In this document: positions 8,601 through 18,625 of the stretch, piece after piece
Numbering within the stretch: position 1 is the stretch's first letter
How the letters are laid out: each line of letters begins with the position of its first letter
Origin: Leptoclinus maculatus
Lineage: Eukaryota > Chordata > Actinopteri > Perciformes > Stichaeidae
Assembly (NCBI GenBank): GCA_032191485.1
Contig: JAVDOI010000019.1
Location: 5,577,655 to 5,641,654 of the forward strand
DNA length: 64,000 bases
Direction: 5' to 3'
Made by a program: the position numbers and the translations under genes
Notes under the pieces: model-generated
The model's database searches: none
Told to the model about the DNA's origin: nothing
Seen by the model: only the letters and a program-made list of their open reading frames with translations

Positions 8601-11600
8601 AAGCTTAGCGTCACACTCGGGTAAAAACAATCCCCGGTAAAAGTTAAGCTGGCTTTGCTTTATGTGTTTCCTCATTAGATGTTAATGAGTGTGTGGCCCA
8701 TACCAGTACCTGCCTGCCTGACCACACATGTATGAACACAGTGGGCTCCTACACTTGTCTAAGGAACTCATACACCTGTGGACGAGGCTATCATCTAACT
8801 CAGGACGGCACGCTTTGTGAAGGTGAATACTGTCACAATAAATGATGTCCTGTGTTTAAAGTATTTTGTTTGCGGCCAGAAATCATTATAAGTCACCTTA
8901 ATTTCCCTTTGTCAGACATGTAACTTCTCCCCTTCATGTTTTACAGATGTGGATGAGTGTCGTACAGGGAATGTGTGCGACGGCCATGTTTGTGTCAACC
9001 TGGTGGGCACGTACCGCTGTGAATGCAGAATTGGCTTCTTCCGCAACAGTATGACCAAACGGTGTGAAGGTGCAGTACAAACTCATAATTTTTTGCATCA
9101 TTGGTAATATTTTGTGCATATCAGCTGTGAAATTAAATATTGTTTACGGTGAATAAATTCAAGTGAGTAGAGGAGAAAGAAGTGGCACGAGACAAGTGGA
9201 AAGTGGAAGTCAGTTGTGGCTCTCAGATTCATGGTCTGTCCCCCGTGTTCTTAAGATATCAATGAGTGCAGGCATTATGCCGGACGACTCTGCGCCCACA
9301 TGTGTGACAACACAGAGGGGTCTTACCAGTGCAGCTGCGCCACTGGCTTCAAACTGTCCCGCGACGGCAGAAACTGTGACGGTAACATCACTCCTCATTT
9401 CATGGATTCATTCAGGCTCATCTCAGCTTCATGTAATTCACATTGCATCATAGACTTGGTTTGAATCCTCATGCGACACATTTTGAGGTCTGATTCTGTG
9501 CCTGTGTGCCGACAGATATCAATGAGTGTGCAGCCAACCCTTGCAGCCAGGTGTGTGCAAATATCCATGGCTCGTACCAGTGCTACTGCCGCCGTGGTTA
9601 CCAGCTGAATGACATCGATGGGATAACGTGTGAAGGTGCTTGTTGGACTTCATGGTGCTTCGTGATGTTGCAAATCAACCCCGGAAGTGATCACATGTCA
9701 CATAAACACATCACTGAGTATTTCTAATGACCTTTTACTGTCTGTTACTCTCAGATATTGATGAGTGTGCTCTGCCTGCTGGAAGTCATGGGTGTTCCTA
9801 CAGCTGCTCCAACGCCCCAGGAAGTTTTTACTGTACCTGCCCACCCACAGGCTACACCATCGCACACAATGGACACACATGCCAAGGTCACTTAGACAAA
9901 ACATTTGGTACCCTTGCCATTAAAACAAGTGGCGGTGTGTTATTTTCGATTTAATGAGTAACCTTTGCTTCCCCCCTGTGTTTTTAGACATTGATGAATG
10001 TGCAGTAGGGACCCATACCTGTTCTGTCTCTGAAAGCTGCTTCAACATCTTGGGAGGATTTCGCTGTCTGTCCTTTGTATGTCCTCAAAGCTTCCGGCAA
10101 ACAGGGCAGGGGTGAGTGTTGATGGCAACTTGTTAATGGCGGGCTGTTTGAATGAAAGGGTTGATTGTCCCCAGCTGAGCATGATGCATCTTACTACTCT
10201 AGTGTAGTATTAAGACTCCGTCCTTCTCATTTTGCACACATTTCCTGTCATGCAGATTTGGACTGCTTATGACATTTGCCTGCAGTTTACGGTCACAAAA
10301 CTCTTTTCTCACTCTCCTACTTCCGTCATTTACTCCCTCTCTTTGTTCTTTTCCTCTTTTTATACCCCTGCCTGCAGCCGTTTCTGCCATCCATCCAATG
10401 AGTATCTCATTTTTTTCCCCCTTTCAGCCATTGCGATCGAGTAACTTGCCAGTTCACGCGGGATCCTGCGTCGTGTCTCTTGCTCCCGCTGAGAATCTCC
10501 TTCTACAACATCAGCTTTCCAACCAACATCCCCGTCCCCGCTGTTGTTTTCCGGATGGACCTCTCCAATTCCGTGCCGGGAGTCAAAATGCTCAGCATAG
10601 TCTCCGGAGATGAGGAGGAATACTTTGTCGTGGAGCAGCACGCTCACGGAGGAGAGATCTCACTGCGCCGTACATTATACCGACCGCAAGACTTTTTTCT
10701 GACCGTGGAGATGAGGCTGGTTCGCTACGGGACAGCACATCTGTATATGGCCAAGATTGCTGTGTTTGTCACACACGAGCACTCCATCCAGCCCTCGGGA
10801 ACAATTACATATTAGAAAACTGGGAAATTTAAAGGAATAGTTTGGAGTGTTTTTAAGTCTATCCCTATTTTTCACTCACCACTCATGTATTATAAAGGTG
10901 GTTTTCATTTTCATCCATATTTTTCTTAATGCAGAAGTCAGAGCTCCAGCTTTCCATCTACCCTTTGGCACAGTTAAATAAGGGGCAAATCTATAATTCT
11001 AACACTGATTCACCCCAAACTAAAATGCTGCTACAGCAGTCTGTTATGGTGAATTTGAGTGGTTATTAAAGAAAAATCTATTTATTTGTATTGCTAAATT
11101 CTTCTCGGCATCCATCCGAGAATATTAGTATGGATCTTCTCATCTAACTTCAAATTTAAATTTAATTAAACACATTTCCCCCAAAAGAACAAAAGATATT
11201 CCTCAAACATGGTGTTAAAATGATTTACTTTACAGTGAATGATTGGTTATCGAAGCAACAAGTCGAAATTGCCAATTGAATTGCATTTGTATATGCAAAG
11301 TGGTCTTGGGGATGCATTTCTTTCAAACAATCTCTTGTTTTTCAGCTGTTTTAAACACTCAATGCCTTTTTTTGTTATTTATCCCAGCATGTGGTGTAGC
11401 AGTAGATACAGAAGAATATTAGGACATGGTACCACTAGATGGGGCTCATTAGCTTTTAATAAGGAACTCTACGACACTGTGACAGGATTGTTCATGTGCA
11501 TTCATTTGCATGATGCAGCTCACTCTACCTCGTGTCTTTGCAGCAGCTTCCCTTTATGTGTACTTTCTATGTGCACTCAAAAAAATAACTCATTGGATGA

Positions 11601-14600
11601 ACTCAATTAAATTGTGGGCAGGTTTTCCATCCAATATATATATGTAAACCTAACTTAAACTAAGAACATCCATGCAATATAATTTAATTTAGTTAGTCCG
11701 ACTCAATTTTATCAAAGACAGCCTGAATAAAAAAAATACTATTAATGGAATTAAATTGATTTATGTTTGTCCAACTCAATATAGTTTAATTAATTGGAAA
11801 TTAATTAATCAGGTAAAAAAAAAAAAAAATGTTATTTGATCCCCAATTAAGACACACATGAGACAAAACCTAGTTCAGGTGTTTTTATTGAAAATACCTC
11901 GATACATTAAATATGGTAAACATTTGACCATCCATGATACTAGAGCCTGCATTTCATTTTTTAAATATAATTATTTTTTACAAAAACACTGATCAGAAAA
12001 TAATAGCAACAAAAACTCCAAAATGATCTATACAGTGCATCTTTCATTGTTTTTAAATGTTAAAATATTAAAACAGTAGTCCTGTTACAGCTCCACAACA
12101 CACTTTGTTTTCTTTCCTACTAGTACAGATGGTAGTACAAAAGGACTCCTTTACACTGAAGAATAGCCTATGATGTATTATCATGTGCAGAAACAGGTAA
12201 CTTGGAACACGTTTGGGCTACAAAAGTAAAATCACAAACTAAAAGATAAGATTATAAATAACAAGGATACCCATAGTCAATGGAAGTTACAGCGTATTGA
12301 ACCATGTTAGGGTCCATTTCAACTCGAGTAGAGAGTCATTCAATCAGACAACAAGGAAAATGGACGTGCAAGTTGACATTAGAGAGTAGTCGCACTAGTT
12401 AGGATGTGGAGGTGAATTGGGCAAGACTTTCTGTGCGTAAACACTCAACCAAGCTTGCAGTCACATGTAAAAGTTCTGTAATTTACAGTCTCTGGCTTGC
12501 CTTTGTGCAGCTTAGTCAATGTTTACAAAATGTCAGAACCAGGAAAACATCCATGAGGTCATGGATTGTCGTTGACTGGGCGGAAGATGAAAGTAGAAAA
12601 CATCCAGAAGATCTGACAAGGTTCTTTGGCTTTGTCACTTGTTGTTCACCTCTTGTGCAAACATCTTGTTTTTCAGCTCTTGTATCTTAGAATTCAGCTT
12701 GTGCCCATCTAAATTCATTATGACCTTCTGGAGAAGCTCCAAGATGTACTTGAGGTTGTCTGGAAAGCTTAGATCAAGGGCATGAATGAGCCCAAAGCAT
12801 GATGAACGCCATGATGACACCGTCTACGTTGTTCAGGGCTTTAATGCAGTTGATCACAAGTCCCACGTCCTCTGGCTCCCCATCTCCTTCTCTTTGGATC
12901 ATGTAAATCCTTGTAGAAGCTTGGTAATGCTGATCAAACTGCAAAAGATGAGATAAATATATTAGTGGTGGGAAATGCTGGAATAATCCAAAATTCACGT
13001 AAAACAAAGTCAAGTCAAAAGTGCTTTTAACATAAAATGTTAACATTTAGAATGGACTAGCAATTCATCTTTTACAGCAACACTAAAGCTACAGATAATA
13101 GAAATCAAATCATGCAAGCATGTTAAATAAGATTAAGACCGTCATTTTAATAAAATATCAAACTGTTTGCCTTGAAAAAACTAAATGATTACAGTATAAT
13201 GATGCTATGTGTTAGTGTGGTGATATTGACAGCGTCACCGTAACCATAGTAACTCATCACTCCTGCCTGCGTTCACACAGCGTAAGGTCATAGAAATACA
13301 ACGAGTAGAACGGGCATCCATGTTTGTCTTGGTCGTTTGACTAGTTCAAAAGAAAATAGTGCTTAACACTGCGCATTGATCGTAGTATAACAGAAGAGTT
13401 AGCCCGCTACATCGATCAGTTCTTCACAATGACGACGGTTCACATACAAATGGCTGCTGCTCTGATCCTGTTATGTCGGTTTGAATGGGAATGTCCGTTC
13501 TACTCGTTCTATTTCTATGGCTGCTGCCGTAAAACACCGCTGTGTGTTCATGCGCCAGGTGCCCGCGCGAGTGAGAGGAATTCAGCGGTTTTATGAGCTC
13601 ATGATTTATTCATATTAAATATTTTTCAGTAAAGAAAACGTGGCTAAACTCACTACAACTGAACGCCCACTACTAGCGAGAGTGGCCTTCTGCGGCCTGC
13701 TCTGCCTGCCGACATTATGGCGCTAGAGAGGGGGAGACGTAGTCTGCTCGTTTAACTGATCTCCGTTCTGGTTTTTAGTGCACACGGTTCATAAGGAAGC
13801 CTTCGGCGCTGCGCCCAAGCCGTATTAATGACAGCACCCTGATCTCTGGTCTGCTCTATAATGCTAACCACGTTGGCTACCTAGCTTGCTAGCTAGTTAT
13901 GCTAGCTACGTTATCACGTCTGTTCCACATATTGTGGTCATTATTACAGAATGGAAGCCTTCATTGACAGCGAGGTACATTCTAAACTACTACAAGAAAA
14001 TAAATAAAGTTACTGGTATGAGTCGGTTTGAATCTTGCTTCAGTCAGGAAAAAACTCGGAAAGACGACTGAGAGCACGTGATCTGGCACATGCGCAAAGG
14101 GTAGTCCCCCAACTAAACACAAATATTTTGAGTTGATACACACGCCATCTAACCCAAATAAATCTAATAAATGAAAGTATTCATACATTTTGTGTTAAAC
14201 CCATTAAATATAAATGTGTTTATTTATAAAATTGATATATTTAAATAGATCAAACAATATTTAAATGTGTCACCTTTAAGAAGGGCTTGAATCGTGGAAT
14301 TAAAAAGTGACGGATAAAAATTACTTTTTACTCTTCGATATTCAAGCACAAGCACACACACACACACACACACCGGCAATGGTTTCTGCCACTACTCTCG
14401 CACTTCCTCCGCTGTGGTAATTTCTAATGTTTTCCTATGATCTGTTCCAAGCGGCCTCACCGTAAGATCAAACAGGCCTCGCCTTAGCGGACAGAAAGAA
14501 AAATAAGCGTGGCACTTATTTATGGGCACCTGGGGCTCAGCCAGCATGGGGGCTCAATTAGTGGTGGAGCAGCATTACAGCTCACATGATGGATAGTGCT

Positions 14601-16743
14601 TTTAGTGTTGGTATTGGGTGGTTATCAGTTAATTTGCTGTAAATGATACCAAAAGGCCAGTAGCTGTGTTGGTCAGCTGGATAAATGCAGCCAGGCAAAT
14701 TTTCCACTGTTCCATTTCCCTCCTGGTGGTTTTTGGGGGTTTAATGCATAGCACTGATTGAAATTAAATATATGAGGTAATTATTCTCTTAAATCTTTGT
14801 ATCATATAACCACCCACTTTTCAAATGCTAAGTTGATTATTTCAAATATATAAAAATAGGGAAATGCTGTATGTAAAGATAATATTATCTGTATGTTATT
14901 TTGGAGAGACACTATCGTTTGGAAATGCAATTATGCTTATTCTGCTGCAGATTTTGCCAAAACTGTGTTTTTTTTGCCCACCATGCACTTCAGTGTGATG
15001 TCATTGATCCCATCAAATGATGGTCCTACTTACCCTCTCCTGGTTTACTACAATCCCGTCTTCCCTTCGTGGCATGAATACCACACAATCATGTCTGTGG
15101 CTTTGGGCGAACAACTTGGACTCACCTGCTTGCTGCTAATTTCATGGCTCTGCTCCCTTTGCAGTTTTCAAGTTCATATTGAAAGCGCTGATGTCTTCAT
15201 GTCTGGGAGCCCCACAAACTTGATATTAGGCTGAGGGATCAGGGTTTGGCCTCCTTGTTAAGGCACCCTTTCATTGGTTAACCATAGAGGTCTATGGTAG
15301 CTATTCAGGTGTTGCCAGGTTCTTCTTGCTCAACTCAACCGTCAGGCTGTGGTCAACGTTTTTCTAATGAATACTGTTGTCTCCTGTGTAGGTTAAAGTT
15401 GTGAGAAACCCACACTTCTCCTTTTGTGTGCATTCCTCTTTCCTTGGCACATATGTTATACATCTCCATGTCCTCCCAAGTTTTCTTCATCTTTCCATCT
15501 TGCCTGCTAACCATGACTTCTGTTTTTCTTTTTCCGATCCAGAAAAGATACTCCAGGCAATTGGCGTTGTGTTAAGGCCTGCCAACCTAACGACGTCGGC
15601 TGCCGTCTCTCTCCCATCCAGTTCCTCACCTACATCTCCATCGCTCTGCCAACCTTCAGAGACATCCGTCGACCAAAAGGTAAGACAAGGTGGACGTACA
15701 GCAAGGCTCATTCACCAGCATTTACAATTGCACATGATAGTGTGCATGACGATCTATGGTGCATGAATATGTTGTAGTAGCCTGTATCGTATGATTTGGT
15801 TGATTCCCATAGTCCTTGATGGGGAATAACTTTTAATTGTTTGTAATAATGGAGTAAAAGTTACCTTGAGCAAAAGTTTGTGGACCTGGCAGATTCAACT
15901 GGTTAGTTAGATTACTGTTTCTGTAGTGAGCTACCACATTTGACACCTTCACAGTTCTATTAAAATGTATTTTGTGTCAAGGTTTCCAAGGGGAGCCTAA
16001 ATTCAACATTCAAAGTAGATCCAACATGAATCTTGAATGCAATTATTTACATAAAATATTCATATTCAGTGTTTATTCTGATCACAGTTTTTAGCCTGGG
16101 GCGGAAAGGGCTAACTCGGTAGCTTCAAATTTGCTGCCTTATTGAAATTCAACTTTCCATCCACCAACCTGACACAGCGCTGACAAGACTCAATTACTTG
16201 TTTTAACCCACAGAACAATTGTTTAATTATATCATAAATATATGTGTGATATTATTTGAAAGACTAAATGCACTCTGTGGTTCGCTACTATCAGACTAAT
16301 ACAAACTTTAAAACAATTATTCCAACAGAAATAGTTTTCCTGCAGACAGTTGCAGCGGCTAACCCTGTTCCTGTACCCGGTGCCACCGATGTTTACTTCA
16401 ACATCCTGGTTACAGATGACCAGTTCTCTTTTGATGTGATTAAGCGTTCCCACCAGGGCATGCTCTTGGGTAAGTGGAGAGAGTATAGGCTATCACTTGG
16501 AACCAGGCAGTCAATCCTTTATGAAAGCCTTTATTAAATAGTATATACAGATGATTGCATGTACTCATAAGTCTCCAAAAATTGAGTCTTTTTCTTCTTT
16601 TAGGTGTGGTTCGTCAGGTGAAACCTATCATTGGCCCCAGGGACCTTGAGTTGCAGGTGGCTATGAACTATGTCACGTCAGGGGTTGTTTCCAATCGCAA
16701 CATTTTCGTCATCCAGGTCATCATCTCTGAGTTCTGGTTCTGA
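5593..16743 (+). CDS. fbln1: fibulin-1 (extracellular matrix glycoprotein), alternative C and D ends
   Basis: Fibulin-1 is a secreted calcium-binding protein that joins basement membranes, elastic fibres and fibronectin-rich matrix. Exons that join in phase: 5593-5647, 5905-6013, 6594-6729, 6909-7062, 7392-7454, 7635-7724, 8461-8598, 8679-8822, 8947-9069, 9256-9381, 9516-9635, 9755-9886, 9988-10111. Then comes either 10428-10815 (C form, 633 residues) or 15543-15679, 16329-16469 and 16604-16743 (D form, 643 residues). Residues 1-18 are the signal peptide, about 19-151 the Cys-rich anaphylatoxin-like modules, 152-172 a linker, 173-504 eight EGF modules, and 505 onward the fibulin-type C-terminal domain. 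Human fibulin-1D is 703 residues with nine EGF modules. The exon for EGF2 is missing here (EGF1 is followed directly by EGF3), which explains about 46 residues of the difference. The identification rests on domain order and close alignment with vertebrate fibulin-1 as I remember it. Confidence 0.93.
5905..7062 (+). CDS. fbln1: fbln1 exons 2-4: anaphylatoxin-like modules
   Basis: The exons are 5905-6013, 6594-6729 and 6909-7062. They code for paired-cysteine signatures in order: QECCQDGKDW, QEQCCAAAVGHQLC, MCCDCCMLG and KACCDK. This is the hallmark of the three anaphylatoxin-like modules at the fibulin-1 N-terminus; human fibulin-1 has QEQCCHSQ and RCCHCCLLG at matching places. Exon 3 ends on a whole codon (AAG) before the donor GTTATC, and exon 4 begins ATG TGC TGT. 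None of these exons is present in the upstream duplicate within the window. Confidence 0.9.
7392..8598 (+). CDS. fbln1: fbln1 exon 5, EGF1 and EGF3 (EGF2 exon absent)
   Basis: The exons are 7392-7454 (linker), 7635-7724 (EGF1) and 8461-8598 (EGF3, DVDECTLGTHNCGPD to GNCI). Vertebrate fibulin-1 normally has an EGF2 exon between the last two. Here the intron runs through the 402-base element, and just past it the sequence jumps from the part before EGF2 (matching up to about 1882) to the part after EGF2 (matching from about 2150), near 8386. All these exons are phase 1-1, so the loss leaves the reading frame intact. Confidence 0.88.
7933..8334. mobile_element. 402-bp MITE-like element, copy 3, in fbln1
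   Basis: This is the third copy of the element with ACTGTG...CACAGT ends, with exactly the same length as the two upstream copies and the same place relative to the EGF1 exon. Its right end lies about 50 bases before the breakpoint that removed the EGF2 exon. Confidence 0.65.
8679..10111 (+). CDS. fbln1: fbln1 EGF4-EGF9 exons
   Basis: Six phase-1 exons, one EGF module each: 8679-8822 (DVNECVAHTSTC), 8947-9069 (DVDECRTGNVC), 9256-9381 (DINECRHYAGRLC), 9516-9635 (DINECAANPC, with CYCRRGYQL as in human), 9755-9886 (DIDECALPAGSHGC) and 9988-10111 (DIDECAVGTHTC, ending phase 2). Each opens with the D-[IV]-[DN]-E-C calcium-binding motif. The last exon leaves the EGF array with a phase 2 donor (GTGAGT), which is the branch point for the C and D forms. 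Confidence 0.93.
10428..10815 (+). CDS. fbln1: fbln1 C-form terminal exon
   Basis: The acceptor CTTTCAG is followed by a phase 2 exon of 128 codons and the stop TAG at 10813-10815. It codes for the fibulin-type module of the C splice form: the segments PLRISFYNISFPTNI and PAVVFRM align with human fibulin-1C (PLRITYYHLSFPTNI, PAVVFRM). It has a possible poly(A) signal ATTAAA at 11065-11070. In human the C and D forms differ in nidogen binding and tissue use; nothing in the sequence shows which is preferred here. Confidence 0.9.
10816..15542 (+). other. Intron between C and D ends of fbln1
   Basis: This 4.7 kb stretch holds the C-form 3' UTR, AT-rich sequence with repeated AACTCAAT-like words at about 11570-11820, the minus-strand fragment at 12635-12938, a GC-richer patch at about 13240-13760 and an (AC)n run near 14352-14374. 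I see no further fbln1 exon. Confidence 0.6.
12635..12938 (-). pseudogene. Broken minus-strand coding exon nested in the fbln1 intron
   Basis: Read on the minus strand, a TTTTGCAG acceptor precedes an open stretch of about 50 codons (FDQHYQASTRIYMIQREG...). The frame then shifts near 12785-12795 and continues for about 50 codons (GLIHALDLSFPDNLKY...KMFAQEVNNK) to a stop at 12635-12637. The two halves read as one protein domain split by a small indel. The second half resembles the C-terminal helix segment of a family repeated many times in fish genomes, often labelled SAM-domain-like; that is recall and uncertain. A minus-strand AATAAA lies near 11884-11889, about 750 bases past the stop. It may be a pseudogene, a transposon-borne gene or a sequencing indel. 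Confidence 0.5.
15543..15679 (+). CDS. fbln1: fbln1 D-form exon 1
   Basis: The acceptor ...GATCCAG opens a phase 2 exon of 137 bases coding for WRCVKACQPNDVGC...ISIALPTFRDIRRPKE. Human fibulin-1D has VRCIKSCRPNDVTC and VISLPTFREFTRPEE at the same place. It splices from 10111 when the C exon is skipped. Confidence 0.9.
16329..16743 (+). CDS. fbln1: fbln1 D-form last two exons
   Basis: Exon 16329-16469 codes for EIVFLQTVAAANPVPVPGA through FDVIKR to GMLLG. Exon 16604-16743 codes for VVRQVKPIIGP and ends VIISEFWF with TGA at 16741-16743. Human fibulin-1D ends IFVSEYWF. The two exons join in phase 1. A possible poly(A) signal AATAAA lies at 17457-17462. Confidence 0.92.
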
Positions 16744-18480
16744 GCTCAGGAATTGAACGATACTACATTAGCTTTATACAGCACATAACTTGGCAAATGT
16801 TTTGAATATCTGGAGTCGCCCCACTTGCTGAACATTTAAAACCACTGTGTGTGCAAGATAAGATAAATCATTGGATTTGGTCAATTTAGTGTTTTAGTTA
16901 TAAAGTTACGGAAAAAAGTTACAGAATCAGTTTACAACCTATTTAAGTCATAAGTATTTATAATTTCAACACAATATGTAAAGATGAAACACAAACACGT
17001 TTACAAATGATGTATCTGTGAGGCTGTACTGCTTTAAGTTAAATGTTTTCATGTGTGATGTAGTATAATGTATTTTAATGTTAAAAATGTCAGCATGCTA
17101 ACAGTGACAATGCAAACATGCTAATGTGAACCATGAGAACCCTTTTAGTTTGGTGTGTTAGCATGCTAACATTTGCTTATTAGCAACTAATGCCACTAAT
17201 GGTGGCATTAGATAAAAAAAGTCTCCAAAGTATTAGGATACGTTATGCGTAAACCATAAATGTCTACCAAATGTTTGCCAGTCTATTTGATAGTTGTTGA
17301 GATGTTTCAGTTGGGGTGGACCGGCCGACCATAAGAATTCACAGAGCCACGTCCAGATAACATGGATAAAAAGTTATTTTTTTAGGCAACAAAATAGACT
17401 CACTTGATACCTCTATCCCAGATGTGTTGAAAGTTACATGCCTTTCATAAGAGTGGAATAAATTGATGTTATGGATTAACAGGGTGCTTTCATCTCCTTA
17501 ACCACTGTACCAGTTTAACTCGAATTTCAGACTTCATTTGATAATAAAAAGCTTCATCTATGGACTTGCTTTCAACATTGATTGTGTACCATCAGACTAA
17601 GCGGCCATCTGTGAATAATAATACTCTGTGCGGTTAATCGCGTTCATGTTTTTCACTGGGAAGAGCTTGATCCTCTGCCACTGCAGACTAAACCAACTGT
17701 CCTCTAGTTACTTAGCATAACTGAGGTTCCCAGAATAAAAAAACAAAATGATAGTATGTCCTGTAATTCAAATCTGGTATGGTCTGATTTCCCATCACAA
17801 CCATACCACTCCCAGTTTGCGAGGATATTTACAGTTATTCAACTTAGAAGAATGAATTATGGGAATCCTTTACTGGGAATGTTTGGATCTTCGAATACCT
17901 CATCGTAAAGCTGACAAATTGCTTGAGGTGGATAGCTCTCACTATCCATAATCAACCCTCTTTCCACATTGATCTGCCTTTCACCACTGCTGTGCTGTGC
18001 CTGGCCAGTGAAAACACAGGGGACAACCACGCGGAGGTAACTCCTGTAATCTAAAATTCGCCACTTTACATGGAAATCCCAAAAGCCTTGTACTGTCGCT
18101 TTGCTGTTGCAGCTGCAACCATTGTCCCGCAACTTGTCTGGGCTCAATGAATTGATCTTCTGACCTGTAATCATTGCTTTACGTGAATGGATTTCATATG
18201 CGAGTGCAGCTGCAAGCTTACAGCCTGTACAGAACTTCTATCTCAGAAATGATTGGATGTCATATTGTGGGTCTAAGTATAGGTACACAATAATACATGT
18301 AATGGGCGCTGCCTACTTGCCCAAATAACACTTTCAAACACTTTATCTTCGAGTCATGTTGGATATAGTCCGTGCATGAGGATAAATCTCAACTTCTTAT
18401 CACCCTGGTTTTCTCTCAATAAATTACTATAACTCCAACATCAACATTTCTGTACTTTTGACACAGACAAATTACATGTG
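16744..18480. other. fbln1-atxn10 intergenic region
   Basis: About 1.7 kb with no supported gene. It holds the D-form 3' UTR with AATAAA at 17457-17462 and the inverted repeat copy at 17090-17333. A 105-codon minus-strand open frame at 17857-18174 has no recognisable domain, and I do not call it a gene. Confidence 0.6.
17090..17333 (-). repeat. Dispersed GCATGCTAACA repeat, - orientation
   Basis: GCATGCTAACA words at 17092-17102 and about 17160-17172 are followed by TAGTTGTTGAGATGTTT at about 17291-17307. This is the reverse complement of the CTCAACAACTA stretch in the repeat at 1096-1378, so it is the same family in the opposite direction. Confidence 0.5.
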
Positions 18481-18625
18481 TCACCGTGCATCGCTCCAAG
18501 TGACTTGTGTGTGAAAACAGCAGCACATGCTCTGACTCCGCCTTCGCCCTGGATTGAACCAATAGGCGCGCAGAGATTTATCCGGAAGTCTCGCCCAAAC
18601 GAATTAGCTAAGCAGACAGGGAAAC
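18481..18625 (+). promoter_or_regulatory. atxn10 core promoter: CCAAT box and ETS site
   Basis: Upstream of the start codon are a CCAAT box (18559-18563) and CCGGAAGT (18582-18589), a strong match to ETS/GABP sites, in CpG-containing sequence with no TATA box. This is typical of a broadly expressed housekeeping promoter. The ETS site is only about 40 bases from the ATG, so the 5' UTR is likely short. Factor binding is inferred from the motifs. Confidence 0.55.

Noticed and set aside
16346..16469. Alternative acceptors TGCAG at 16345 and about 16355 for the fbln1 D exon
   Set aside because: They lose the conserved IVFLQTV segment or reach a stop. The acceptor at 16327-16328 keeps the match to fibulin-1D.
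17857..18174. Minus-strand open frame of 105 codons
   Set aside because: No recognisable domain, no splice context, and it lies between two well-defined genes.
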